A stretch of 64,000 bases of DNA from Pseudomonas sp. Fl4BN1. Lineage in GTDB: Bacteria; Pseudomonadota; Gammaproteobacteria; Pseudomonadales; Pseudomonadaceae. Below the pieces are notes generated by a model. That model did no database searches and was not told the DNA's origin. It saw only the letters and a program-made list of their open reading frames with translations. A program made the translations under genes and the position numbers. This document shows, one piece after another, positions 15,825 to 24,395 of this stretch (position 1 is the first letter of the stretch; each line of letters opens with the position of its first letter). The stretch spans positions 248,001 to 312,000 of the forward strand of contig NZ_JAAARM010000003.1 in assembly GCF_009908285.1 (NCBI RefSeq), in the 5' to 3' direction.

Positions 15825-17413
15825 TGTTTGGCCCAATACCAGGCCCAGCGCCAGGTCCAGCGTGGATAGGGATTGACCTGCTGCTCTTCAACCGCGTTGA
15901 GCACCATCAGCACCGGCAGGCCGAGGTGATCGCTGACCTGGGCCGGGTGCTTGAAGCGGTGGTCGAAGAACTCGTAGACATAGCCCAGGGCGATGGCCAG
16001 CAGCAGGCCGGTGAGCAGGCCCAGGGGAATGATCAGCATCGGTTTGGGGAACGCCGCTTCGCTGGGTTCATAGGGCTGGCTGAGAACCCGCGCGTTGGAC
16101 AGTTCACCGCTGATCAGGCGTTCGCCGCGGCTTTCTTCGTAGCGCTGGGTGTAGGTGAAGAAGGCTTTGTGCAAGGCATCGATTTCGGTGTCCAGCTGAC
16201 GCAGTTTGCTCAGCACTTCCTGCAGGTCGCGTACCCGGGTCTTGTACTCGTTGATCCGCGCACTCTTCTGGGCAATCACCGACTGGGTGATCTGCAGGTC
16301 GCTGCTGCGCTCGCGCACGCGGTTTTCCACCACCTTGAGGAACTGCGCCCGGGCCCGCACGATCTGCTCGCGCTGCTGCTGCATCGGTACGCTGTCGGCC
16401 CGGTAGGTGTCGGCCGTGGTGCCGAACTGGGTCACCAGGTTGGTCAGCTGCTCGCCCAGTTGCTTGATCTCGCGGTCTTCGTAGGCAACGTTGTCCACGG
16501 TGTTGGCAAAGGCGAAGGGGAAGGTGTAGTCGGTCAGGTTGGCCTTGCGCGCAGCCGCCAGGTTCTTCTGCAGGTAGTCCAGGCGGCGCTGGTTCTCCAG
16601 GGCCTGGTCGCGGTAGCCGTTGAGGGACTGCTCTTCAGTGTTGATGGCGTTCAGGCGGAAGGTGATTTCTTCCTTGGGGTCGGAGGCATGGGCCGCTTCC
16701 AGCAGGGCCTGGCGTTTGCCTTCCAGGTCATCCAGGCGCGACTGGTACTGAGCCTTTTTCTGTTCGTAGAAGGCTTCGGGCAGTTCGTTGGATTGCAGGT
16801 CCTGGCGATTCTTCAGGTAGTTGGCCAGCAGGCGCTCGACGAAGCGCGTGCCTTCGGCGGCATTCGGGCTGCTGTAGACCACCGAGATCACGTTGGAGCC
16901 GGGCAGGGTGCCGATCTTCAGGTCCTTGACCGCCTGGTCGGTGAAGGCATCCAGACTGGTGTCGCGCACCGGATCCACGGCCAGCCCGAAGAAGCCGCGC
17001 ACGGGATTGATCACATGATTGCGCAGCGGATCGATCAGGCCGTTCTTGATCGGCTTGACGATCAGCTTGCTCAACAGGCCCTCGCTGCCACCGAACTGGC
17101 CCTCGCGGCGCAGCTGGTCGATGGTGGTGCGGATCAGGGTCGGCGAACGCAGGATATTGCTCTCGGTCTCCATGTCCGCCAGCGACGGCGGGATGAACTT
17201 GTCGGAGTCCGGGGTGAGCATGGTGTTGGCGTCGGTCTGCGACAGCTTCTTGGACTGCACAATCACTTCGGCAGTGACCTCGAAGCTCTGCTTGAGCACC
17301 AGCGGCAGTAGCAGGGCGATCAGCGCGAAGCCCAGGAACACCCGTTTGATCAGGCGTCGATTGACAAAGAACACGAGCAGGAACTCGTGCAGGTAGTTTT
17401 CGATCTTGGTCAT
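15821..17413 (-). CDS. Wzz/GumC-family polysaccharide co-polymerase (no kinase domain)
   Basis: 530 residues. Two membrane helices (about 20-40, RVFLGFALIALLLPLVL; about 455-475, PMLIIPLGLLTGLLLAIALGYVYEFF) flank a long periplasmic coiled-coil region (AQYQSRLDDLEGKRQALLEAA, LRQLDTEIDALHKAFFTYTQRYEESR). The C-terminal PYEPSEAAFPKPMLI is the typical proline-rich pre-TM2 motif. It sets chain length and bridges Wzy to Wza. The gene stops shortly after TM2, so the kinase part must be separate, and the CpsD-like protein is encoded two genes upstream. ATG at 17413. Confidence 0.92.
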   Translation of the reverse strand: MTKIENYLHEFLLVFFVNRRLIKRVFLGFALIALLLPLVLKQSFEVTAEVIVQSKKLSQTDANTMLTPDSDKFIPPSLADMETESNILRSPTLIRTTIDQLRREGQFGGSEGLLSKLIVKPIKNGLIDPLRNHVINPVRGFFGLAVDPVRDTSLDAFTDQAVKDLKIGTLPGSNVISVVYSSPNAAEGTRFVERLLANYLKNRQDLQSNELPEAFYEQKKAQYQSRLDDLEGKRQALLEAAHASDPKEEITFRLNAINTEEQSLNGYRDQALENQRRLDYLQKNLAAARKANLTDYTFPFAFANTVDNVAYEDREIKQLGEQLTNLVTQFGTTADTYRADSVPMQQQREQIVRARAQFLKVVENRVRERSSDLQITQSVIAQKSARINEYKTRVRDLQEVLSKLRQLDTEIDALHKAFFTYTQRYEESRGERLISGELSNARVLSQPYEPSEAAFPKPMLIIPLGLLTGLLLAIALGYVYEFFDHRFKHPAQVSDHLGLPVLMVLNAVEEQQVNPYPRWTWRWAWYWAKQ

Positions 17414-17424
17414 CAAGAGGGGGC

Positions 17425-18444
17425 TCAGTTATTTTTCGTTTCTTTGTTGTCGACGCGGTAGCCGAAGCTGAACCCGACACCCTGGAACATGATCACGTCA
17501 GCCAGCTGCTTGCTCAGGGCCCCGGCCTTGGCCAGGCGGGTCTTGGGTACGTAGAGCATGTCGTCCGGCTGCAGGTAGGCGAACTGCAAGGCCTTGCCGT
17601 CCAGCGCCGCATCGGCGTCATAGACCCGCGCTTCGACCTGGTTGCCCTTGCGCCGCATGATCACCACCGAGTCCAGGCGCGCGGTGGGTCCGGCGCCCTT
17701 GGCCAGGGTCAGGGCCTCGAGCACCGAGATCGGCCGGCGGATCGGGTAGGCTCCCGGCTGGCCGACTTCGCCCATGACGAACACTTCGTTGGCGGCGGTG
17801 GTCTTGAGCAGTACATCGACGCTCACTGCTCCCACTTCCTTGGCGTAGCGCTGGTTGATCAGGCTCTGCAGCTCGCTCAGGCTCTTGCCCTGCAAGGACA
17901 GGCTGCCCAGCAGCGGGAAACTGGCGCGGCCGTCGGAACCCACGACGATCTCGCGGCTCAGGCCGGTAGCGGGGTTGGTCAGGCTGGTGCGCAGATTGTC
18001 CAGCTGAGCCATGGCGTGGGAAATCGAGAAGGTGATCTGCGGCTTCTTCAAGACCTTGGCGTACTGCGTCTCCAGAACCTGGCGCGCCTGTTCCGCCGAT
18101 AGCCCGGCAACCTGGATATTGCCCACGTAGGGCATGTCGATGCTGCCGTCGGGCAATACCAGCTTGCTGCCCCCCAGTTCCGGGGCGGTGAGGAAGCTCA
18201 CGTCGACCTGATCACCAGGCTGCACCAGATAGCGGCTCTGGCTGGTGGTGCCGATGTGGAAGATCACATCGAGCACGTCCTGCGGGCGCAGCACCTGTTC
18301 GATGGGCATGACTTCAGTGAGCTGGGCCTGATCGGCCGCGGCACTGAGAATCTGCACTGGCATCTGCTGCGGCTCGCGGTTGATGCAGCCACCCAGGGCC
18401 ACCAGCAGCGACAGGCTCAGCAGGGAAAGTATGGGTTTGTTCAT
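17425..18444 (-). CDS. Outer-membrane polysaccharide export lipoprotein (Wza family)
   Basis: 339 residues starting MNKPILSLLSLSLLVALGGC; the lipobox LGGC gives a lipidated N-terminal Cys. A Poly_export domain follows (YLVQPGDQVDVSFLTAPELGG, LPDGSIDMPYVGNIQVAGLSAEQ), then two SLBB-type repeats (IVVGSDGRASFPLLGSL and EVFVMGEVGQPGAYPI). It forms the outer-membrane export channel. The start at 18444 is fixed by AAGGAA eight bases upstream and by the lipoprotein signal. It sits 11 bases upstream of the Wzz gene. Confidence 0.93.
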   Translation of the reverse strand: MNKPILSLLSLSLLVALGGCINREPQQMPVQILSAAADQAQLTEVMPIEQVLRPQDVLDVIFHIGTTSQSRYLVQPGDQVDVSFLTAPELGGSKLVLPDGSIDMPYVGNIQVAGLSAEQARQVLETQYAKVLKKPQITFSISHAMAQLDNLRTSLTNPATGLSREIVVGSDGRASFPLLGSLSLQGKSLSELQSLINQRYAKEVGAVSVDVLLKTTAANEVFVMGEVGQPGAYPIRRPISVLEALTLAKGAGPTARLDSVVIMRRKGNQVEARVYDADAALDGKALQFAYLQPDDMLYVPKTRLAKAGALSKQLADVIMFQGVGFSFGYRVDNKETKNN

Positions 18445-18466
18445 GGTTACACGTTCCTTGTGCCGG

Positions 18467-19132
18467 TCAGAGACGGTCATAAACCCACTTGGGCATGTAG
18501 TACTTGCGGGCGTTGAACACACTGCCGATCAATTTCGCTTCGGCCTGGATCAAGCGCTGCGCCGCGGCCTGGGCCACTTCCCAGCGGGTTTCCTCGCTGC
18601 GTACCACCAGCACCACGCCATCCACCTGAGTGCTCAAGGTGAGGATGTCGCCGCTGCTGTACACCGGGTCGCCATCGATGATCACGAAGCGGTATTCCTT
18701 GGCCAGGCTCTGCAACACTTCGCGCAGCAATTGCGGGGTCAGGCGCTCGGCGTATTGCTGGCGCCGGCCCAGGGGCAGGAAGTCGAAGTTCAATTCGTCG
18801 CGGCTTTCGATGCAGAAGGCCAGGGTCGGCGGAGTGTCAGCCAGGGCCAGGTCGAGAAAACCCGCACGGTCATCCAGGTCGAGGCGCCGGGTCAGGCTGT
18901 TTTCCGAGAGGCTGGTGTCCACCAGCAACACCCGGCCGCGGCTGGTGCGCGCCAGTTCGTTGGCCATGCTCAGGCTGCTGCTGGTGATGCCGCTGTTGCG
19001 ATTGGCCGCCGTGAGCAGGATCACCCGCAGCTCCTGGTCGAGCACGGTCACCGCCAGGTTGCTTTCGCTGGGGCTCTGGATATTCAGACTGGCAAAGGTT
19101 GCTGCCGCCATTTCAACTTGCTCCGTGGCCAT
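18467..19132 (-). CDS. CpsD/CapB-like P-loop protein with degenerate Walker motifs
   Basis: 221 residues with the fold order of bacterial tyrosine kinases (VILLTAANRNSGITSSSLSM, RVLLVDTSLSENSLTRRL, YRFVIIDGDPVYSSGD). The Walker A has lost the Gly-Lys-Ser/Thr: the position reads SGITSSS with no lysine. Walker A' lacks the usual D-A-D-L-R, so ATP-dependent autophosphorylation is unlikely. The extreme C-terminus (KYYMPKWVYDRL) keeps three tyrosines, a reduced form of the usual tyrosine cluster. The gene overlaps the sugar transferase by 20 bases and lies just upstream of wza/wzz. It may be a structural partner of Wzz. ATG at 19132 with AAGG upstream. Confidence 0.8.
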   Translation of the reverse strand: MATEQVEMAAATFASLNIQSPSESNLAVTVLDQELRVILLTAANRNSGITSSSLSMANELARTSRGRVLLVDTSLSENSLTRRLDLDDRAGFLDLALADTPPTLAFCIESRDELNFDFLPLGRRQQYAERLTPQLLREVLQSLAKEYRFVIIDGDPVYSSGDILTLSTQVDGVVLVVRSEETRWEVAQAAAQRLIQAEAKLIGSVFNARKYYMPKWVYDRL

Positions 19133-19886
19133 TGAGGACCTTGAAGGGGGTTTTGATCAGGATCTTCAGGTCGAGCCAGGGGCTCTGCTGGAAGATGTAC
19201 GTCATGTCGAGGGTTACCCGACCGTCGAAATCCACGTCGCTGCGCCCGGACACCTGCCACAGCCCGGTGATCCCGGGGTAGATGCTCAGCCGGCCGAGGT
19301 GGTGTGCCTTGTAGGTCTGGGCATGGAACGAGGTAGGGCGCGGACCGACGATGCGCATTTGGCCGAGCACCACGTTGATCAGGTTCGGCAGTTCGTCGAG
19401 GCTGGTGCGGCGCAGGAAACCGCCAATCCCGGTGATCCGTGGATCGCGGTCGATCTTGAAGTCCACCGAGTCCGGGCCGTGCTTGTTCAGGTGGCGCACC
19501 GAGTCCTTCAAGGCCTCGGCGTTGACCACCATGGTGCGAAATTTGTACATGCCGAAGCGCCGGCCACGAAAGCCGGTACGCAGCTGCACAAAGAACACCG
19601 GGCCGGGGCTGGTGAACTTGATCAGTAGCGCCACCACCAGCAGCAGTGGCGACAACAGCACCAGCAACAGCGCCGCCAGCAGCGCCGAGGTCAGGCGCTT
19701 GCTGCGTGACAGGGTCCAGGAGCGACCGCCGTCGCGGCCGGTGATCCAGCCATGGTGCTGCAGGTCGATGGCGGCCTGGACCTTGCGCCGGAACGGATCG
19801 TTGCGCCGGTCGATGCGAGCAGGGGCCGGCACCTCGGTTGCAGGCGATGAGAAGGGTCTTTCCATATCCACCGGAAGTACATCCAT
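19113..19886 (-). CDS. Undecaprenyl-phosphate sugar-1-phosphate transferase (ExoY/WcaJ type)
   Basis: 257 residues, starting repeat-unit synthesis by moving a sugar phosphate onto undecaprenyl phosphate. The bacterial sugar transferase domain is clear: SKRLTSALLAALLLVLLSPL membrane segment, SPGPVFFVQLRTGFRGRRFGMYKFRTMV, DPRITGIGGFLRRTSLDELPNL, MRIVGPRP and YPGITGLWQVSGRSD. Only one hydrophobic segment is present, so this is the short ExoY form, not the five-helix WbaP form. The N-terminal 60 residues are variable and polar. An alternative start is M8 (MERPF). Confidence 0.92.
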   Translation of the reverse strand: MDVLPVDMERPFSSPATEVPAPARIDRRNDPFRRKVQAAIDLQHHGWITGRDGGRSWTLSRSKRLTSALLAALLLVLLSPLLLVVALLIKFTSPGPVFFVQLRTGFRGRRFGMYKFRTMVVNAEALKDSVRHLNKHGPDSVDFKIDRDPRITGIGGFLRRTSLDELPNLINVVLGQMRIVGPRPTSFHAQTYKAHHLGRLSIYPGITGLWQVSGRSDVDFDGRVTLDMTYIFQQSPWLDLKILIKTPFKVLNGHGAS

Positions 19887-19928
19887 TGCAAAAGGTTGGG
19901 GGGAAACGCGCAGGGGCGGGGCGTCGGT

Positions 19929-20948
19929 TCAGGACGCGCCGCGTTGGTAGTAGCTCAAGTACCATTGGACAAAGCTGCGCAAGCCTTCCTCCAGCGGCAC
20001 CTGTGGCCCGAAACCGGTGAGGTTTTCCAGGGCGCTGACATCGGCGCAGGTGTTGAGTACGTCCCCGGGTTGCAGGGGCAGGTAATCCACCTGAGCCTGA
20101 CGGCCGAGGAGTTTTTCCAGGGTCGCCACGTAGTCCTTGAGCTCCACTGGGCGCTGGCCACCGATGTTGAACAGGCGCCAGGGCGCCATGCTGGTGGACG
20201 GGTCTGGCTGTTCGCGGTTCCACAGCGGATCGCGCACCGGCGGCTTGCCCAGCAGGCGTGCCAGGGATTCGACGATGTCGTCGATGTAGGTGAAGTCGCG
20301 CTGGTGCATGCCGTAGTTGAACAACTTCAGCGGTCGGCCCTGGCTGATCGCATCGGCAAACAGGATCGGCGACATGTCCGGCCGGCCCCAGGGGCCGTAC
20401 ACGGTAAAGAAGCGCAGGCCGGTGGCCGGCACGCCGAACAGATGGCTGTAGCTGTGGGCCATCAGTTCATTGGCTTTCTTGCTCGCCGCGTACAGCGACA
20501 ACGGGTGGTCGACGTTGTCGCTGACCTTGTACGGGGTCTGCTGGTTGGCGCCGTACACCGAGCTGGAAGAGGCGTAGATCAGGTGCTCTACCGGGTAGCG
20601 CCGGCACATCTCCAGCAGGTTGAGAAAGCCGCTGAGGTTGCTGTCCAGGTAGGCCTTGGGATTCTCCAGGGAGTAGCGCACTCCGGCCTGGGCGGCGAGG
20701 TTGATCACCACCTGCGGGCGGACTTCGGCGAACAGCCGTTCCAGGCCCTCGCTGTCGGCCAGGTCCAGGCGTTGCAGGGGGAAGTGCCCCACTTGCTGCT
20801 CCACCCAGCGCACTCGGTCGCGCTTGAGCTGGGGGTCGTAGTAGTCGTTGAAATTATCCAGCCCGGTGACCTGATGCCCATCCTTGAGCAAACGCAGTGC
20901 GGTATGGGCGCCGATGAAACCGGCGGCCCCGGTGATCAGGATATTCAT
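19929..20948 (-). CDS. UDP-glucuronate 4-epimerase-like NAD-dependent epimerase
   Basis: 339 residues. Extended SDR: ITGAAGFIGAHTALRLLKDGH (NAD Rossmann), AAQAGVRYSLENP, ASSSSVYG and the catalytic YAASKKANE (Y-x3-K). The sequence 'FFTVYGPWGRPDMS' and 'QRDFTYIDDIVE' are typical of UDP-GlcA to UDP-GalA epimerases (GAE/LspL family). With the Ugd encoded directly upstream this gives UDP-glucose to UDP-GlcA to UDP-GalA. Its start overlaps the ugd stop by four bases (ATGA). Confidence 0.88.
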   Translation of the reverse strand: MNILITGAAGFIGAHTALRLLKDGHQVTGLDNFNDYYDPQLKRDRVRWVEQQVGHFPLQRLDLADSEGLERLFAEVRPQVVINLAAQAGVRYSLENPKAYLDSNLSGFLNLLEMCRRYPVEHLIYASSSSVYGANQQTPYKVSDNVDHPLSLYAASKKANELMAHSYSHLFGVPATGLRFFTVYGPWGRPDMSPILFADAISQGRPLKLFNYGMHQRDFTYIDDIVESLARLLGKPPVRDPLWNREQPDPSTSMAPWRLFNIGGQRPVELKDYVATLEKLLGRQAQVDYLPLQPGDVLNTCADVSALENLTGFGPQVPLEEGLRSFVQWYLSYYQRGAS

Positions 20949-22315
20949 GCGTCGAGCGCCTCCGGAACGCGATACGGCAGACCGATGCTCAGGTAGTGCA
21001 GGCCGGCGTCCGCAGCTTGTTGCGGGCTATAGAGGTTGCGACCGTCAACAATCAGGCGATCCTTGAGCGAGTCGCGCAGCATCTTGAAGTCCACCACGCG
21101 AAAGGCTTTCCATTCGGTGCAGATCACCAGGGCGTCGGCACCTTGCAGGGTGTCGTCGCGGGTAGCGCACAGCAGCAGGTCGTCGCGATAGCCGTACAGG
21201 CGCCGGCATTCGGTCATGGCTTCCGGGTCGTAGGCATGCACCTTGGCCCCGGCTTCCCACAGCGCTTGCATCAGGTAGCGGCTGGTGGCTTCGCGCATGT
21301 CGTCGGTGTTGGGTTTGAAGGCCAGGCCCCAGAGCGCAATGACCTTGCCTTGGAGGTTGTCCCCCAGGTGTGCCTTGAGCTTGCGAAACAGCACATGGCG
21401 CTGCTGTTCGTTGACGTCGCGCACGGTCTTGAGCATGTGCGGCTCCAGCCCGTGGCTTTCTGCGGTGTGGATCAACGCTCGCAGGTCCTTGGGGAAACAC
21501 GAGCCACCGAAACCGGCACCGGGGTAGATGAAGTGATAACCGATGCGCGGGTCGGCGCCGATGCCCTTGCGCACGGCGTTGATGTCCACGCCCAGGCGCT
21601 CTGCCAGGTTGGCCATCTCGTTCATGAAGCTGATGCGGGTGGCAAGCATCGCGTTGGCCGCGTACTTGACCAGTTCGGCGCTGCGGTTATCCATGAACAT
21701 CAAGCGGTCATGGTTGTGGTTGAACGGTGCGTACAACTCAGTCAATTGCTGGCGGGGCAGGTCGTGGGCACAGCCAACGATGATCCGGTCCGGACGCATG
21801 CAGTCGGCGACTGCCGAGCCTTCCTTGAGGAACTCCGGATTGGAGACCACATGCACCCGCAGCTGGGACTTGCCCAGGTCCGCCAGTTGTTCGGCAACAG
21901 TCTCGACCACCAGGTCAGCAGTACCCACCGGCACCGTGGATTTGATCACCAGGGTTTTGTCGCTGGACATCAGGCAGGCAATGAGCCGGGCCACCGCCAA
22001 GACATGGTCGAGGTCCGCAGAACCGTCTTCATTGGAGGGGGTGCCGACGGCAATGAAGATCACTTGGCCATGGCCTACGGCATCGCTGGCCTGGGTGGTG
22101 AAGTGCAGTCGACCGGCTTTTTGATTCTCTTCAATCAGGGTCGTCAGGCCCGGTTCGTGAATCGGTGGAATAGAACGTTGCAGCTGGGCGATCTTGTGGC
22201 TGTCGATATCGACGCAGACCACGTTGTGCCCGACATCGGCGAGAGCTACTGCTTGTACCAGACCGACATAGCCAGTACCAAAAACGCTGACTTCCAAGGG
22301 AACGACCTCGTCCAT
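20945..22315 (-). CDS. UDP-glucose 6-dehydrogenase (exopolysaccharide operon copy)
   Basis: 456 residues. Oxidises UDP-glucose to UDP-glucuronate with two NAD+. [24 protein letters not shown] is the N-terminal Rossmann fold; [11 protein letters not shown] and the catalytic cysteine region [14 protein letters not shown] follow, with the C-terminal [16 protein letters not shown]. It is the first gene of the exopolysaccharide operon. ATG 22315 lacks a ribosome site; a TTG at 22297 (residue 7) has ACGAGG eight bases upstream and aligns with the start of the arn-operon paralogue, so it may be the true start. A second ugd lies at 53953-55317. Confidence 0.92.
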   Translation of the reverse strand: MDEVVPLEVSVFGTGYVGLVQAVALADVGHNVVCVDIDSHKIAQLQRSIPPIHEPGLTTLIEENQKAGRLHFTTQASDAVGHGQVIFIAVGTPSNEDGSADLDHVLAVARLIACLMSSDKTLVIKSTVPVGTADLVVETVAEQLADLGKSQLRVHVVSNPEFLKEGSAVADCMRPDRIIVGCAHDLPRQQLTELYAPFNHNHDRLMFMDNRSAELVKYAANAMLATRISFMNEMANLAERLGVDINAVRKGIGADPRIGYHFIYPGAGFGGSCFPKDLRALIHTAESHGLEPHMLKTVRDVNEQQRHVLFRKLKAHLGDNLQGKVIALWGLAFKPNTDDMREATSRYLMQALWEAGAKVHAYDPEAMTECRRLYGYRDDLLLCATRDDTLQGADALVICTEWKAFRVVDFKMLRDSLKDRLIVDGRNLYSPQQAADAGLHYLSIGLPYRVPEALDA

Positions 22316-22942
22316 GATGAGTGTGGGGTGAGGGCGTAGCTCACCTTCCGGAAAACCGCATGCGACACATAGCCGCTACTGCGTTCTTTTTTTGACACTA
22401 CCATAGGGTTGAGACGTTTAATTGACGTTTGTCGGTGTTACATAAATGACGCAGGCGTATTATTTATTTTATTAAAAATATAAATACCTTATAAAACAAC
22501 TAGTTATACCTATTGATGATGGTCGTCATAGAAACTGTCAAATACTTGTTTGCTTGTTCAAAAAAAACAATAAATCCGACAAGCGGTAGCAATCTAAGAC
22601 AAAAGGTTGATGCTTTTTGGCCATTATCGAGAAGAGAACAGGTATTGCCGATGTGTTTCCTGATCAGTCGGACAGCTTTATTGACGCTTTCTGCCGGGTT
22701 GAAAATTGGCGGAATTGATCAGTTTATCCACGGTTATGCCCACGTTGAATCGAGTGCTGATGGTGCGGATTTTTCGACCCGCGAGTCAGACTAAAGTCGG
22801 GTTGGGACGGCCGGGGCCATCTGCCATCATTGTCGGCCTTCATTGATTCAATCAATTCAACCTGTGATCGCTGATTCGCAGGGTGAATTTCCCCTGGGTC
22901 ATTCTTTACCTCGCGTCACTGATTTTCTGCTGGAGCCTGTTC
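22316..22942. other. 627-bp AT-rich divergent intergenic region
   Basis: Separates the exopolysaccharide operon (-) from the OprD porin (+). Positions about 22380-22560 are strikingly A+T-rich (TATTATTTATTTTATTAAAAATATAAATACC), in sharp contrast to the GC-rich coding DNA, and probably contain the exopolysaccharide promoter and regulator sites. Several TATAAT-like hexamers are possible; none could be singled out. A 93-codon open frame at 22513-22794 (+) has no domain or ribosome site and was not called. Confidence 0.6.
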
Positions 22943-24244
22943 ATGCGTCCCCCTTTCCCTTTACTCAAACCGTGCCCGTTGCTGGGCCTCGGAGCTGCCG
23001 TCCTGTGCTCGGGTTTTACCCCCCTGGCCAATGCCGGAGGCTTCTTCGAGGACGCCAGCGCCAAGCTGGAGTCGCGTACGGTCTACTTCAATCGGGACTT
23101 TCGTGACGGTCACAGCAACACCGAGCAGGGAGCTTCCAAGCGCGAGGAGTCGGCCCAGGGTTTGATTCTCAACCTGCAATCGGGCTACACCGAAGGCACC
23201 GTGGGTTTTGGCCTGGACGCCTTGGGGATGCTGGGGGTCAAGCTGGACTCCAGCCCTGATCGCAGCAACAGCGGCCTGCTGCCGTCCAGCGGGCACGACC
23301 CGCGAGGTTCGGCGGATCAGTACGCCAAACTGGGCCTGACCGCCAAGATCAGGGTGTCGCAGAGCGTCCTCAAGTACGGCGCGCAATTGCCGGATTTGCC
23401 ATTGCTCAAGTACAACGACGGGCGCCTGCTGCCGACCATGTTCAATGGCGCGGTACTGACCTCCAGGGAGATCAAGGACCTGACCTTGACCGCCGCGCGC
23501 CTGGACCAATACACCGCCCGGGATTCCACCGATGCCCAGGACATCCGTGTGCATTGCAAGAACAAGCGCTATGCCTGCAATACCACCGCGGACCACTTCG
23601 ACACCTACGGCGCGGACTACAAGTTCAACGACCGCCTGAGCGGCCAGTACCACTACGCCGAACTGCAAGACATCTACCGTCAGCATTTTGTCGGTTTGCT
23701 GGCGAACCAACCGTTGGGGCCTGGCGTACTGAAAGCTGACCTGCGCCTGTTCAAGAGCGCCGACAGCGGCGCCGAGCGAGCAGGCAGCATCGACAACCGG
23801 GCCCTGAGCAGCATGCTCGGCTATAGCCTTGGCGGGCACGTGTTCAGCGCCGGCTGGCAGCGTATGTACGGTGATAACTCGATGCCGTACCTGGATGGCA
23901 GCAACCCGTACCTGGTGAACTACGTCCAGGTAAACGACTTTGCCGCGATCCAGGAACGCTCCTGGCAATTGCGCTATGACTACGACTTCAAGGCCATTGG
24001 CCTCAATGGCCTGAGCTTCCTCACCCGTTACGTCAGCGGCGACCACATCAAGGTCCCGGGCAGCCTGCGCGAAGGCCGCGAGTGGGAGCGTGACAGCGAG
24101 CTCAAGTACGTGGTGCAGAGTGGCACTTTCAAGGACGTCAGCCTGCGCCTGCGCAACGCCAGCTACCGCAGCAACTACCAGAAAATTGCCCGTGACATGG
24201 ACGAGACCCGCCTGATCGTCAGCTACAACTTTTCGATCCTCTGA
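22943..24244 (+). CDS. OprD family outer-membrane porin
   Basis: 433 residues with a signal peptide (LGLGAAVLCSGFTPLANA, cleavage before GGFFED). FFEDASAKLESRTVYFNRDFRDG is the classic OprD N-terminus, and the closing beta strand ends in Phe-x-x-Leu (YNFSIL). Between them are repeated amphipathic strands and the KYGAQLPDLPLLKYNDGRLLP and RYVSGDHIK motifs. It is an 18-strand channel for a specific small substrate, probably an amino or carboxylic acid; the subtype is not assignable. Two cysteines (VHCKNKRYACN) sit in a loop. ATG 22943 has TGGAG upstream. Confidence 0.93.
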   Translation: MRPPFPLLKPCPLLGLGAAVLCSGFTPLANAGGFFEDASAKLESRTVYFNRDFRDGHSNTEQGASKREESAQGLILNLQSGYTEGTVGFGLDALGMLGVKLDSSPDRSNSGLLPSSGHDPRGSADQYAKLGLTAKIRVSQSVLKYGAQLPDLPLLKYNDGRLLPTMFNGAVLTSREIKDLTLTAARLDQYTARDSTDAQDIRVHCKNKRYACNTTADHFDTYGADYKFNDRLSGQYHYAELQDIYRQHFVGLLANQPLGPGVLKADLRLFKSADSGAERAGSIDNRALSSMLGYSLGGHVFSAGWQRMYGDNSMPYLDGSNPYLVNYVQVNDFAAIQERSWQLRYDYDFKAIGLNGLSFLTRYVSGDHIKVPGSLREGREWERDSELKYVVQSGTFKDVSLRLRNASYRSNYQKIARDMDETRLIVSYNFSIL

Positions 24245-24247
24245 TCC

Positions 24248-24375
24248 TGCCGGCCTTTACCGGCAAGCCGACTGTTGCGCGGTTGCGATTGTCCCCGGCG
24301 GTTGTGGGCGTAGGCTTGCCAACCAAGGCGCTGCTGGCATCGGTGCACGTTTTGCGGGCCTTTCTGCCGGCCCGC
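24248..24375. repeat. Degenerate REP-like sequence and inverted repeats between oprD and mtlZ
   Basis: GCCGGCCTTTACCGGC near 24250 and GTAGGCTTGCCAACC near 24310 resemble worn REP half-sites. GCGGGCC (24354-24360) pairs with GGCCCGC (24369-24375) with an eight-base loop. It may act as a weak terminator for the convergent oprD and mtl transcripts, but no T tract follows on either strand. Confidence 0.35.
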
Positions 24376-24395
24376 GTGACACTGTGCCGCCGAGC

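Noticed and set aside
22513..22794. 93-codon plus-strand open frame between ugd and oprD
   Set aside because: No ribosome site, no recognisable domain, and it lies in the AT-rich promoter region where chance frames are unusual but not supported by coding bias.
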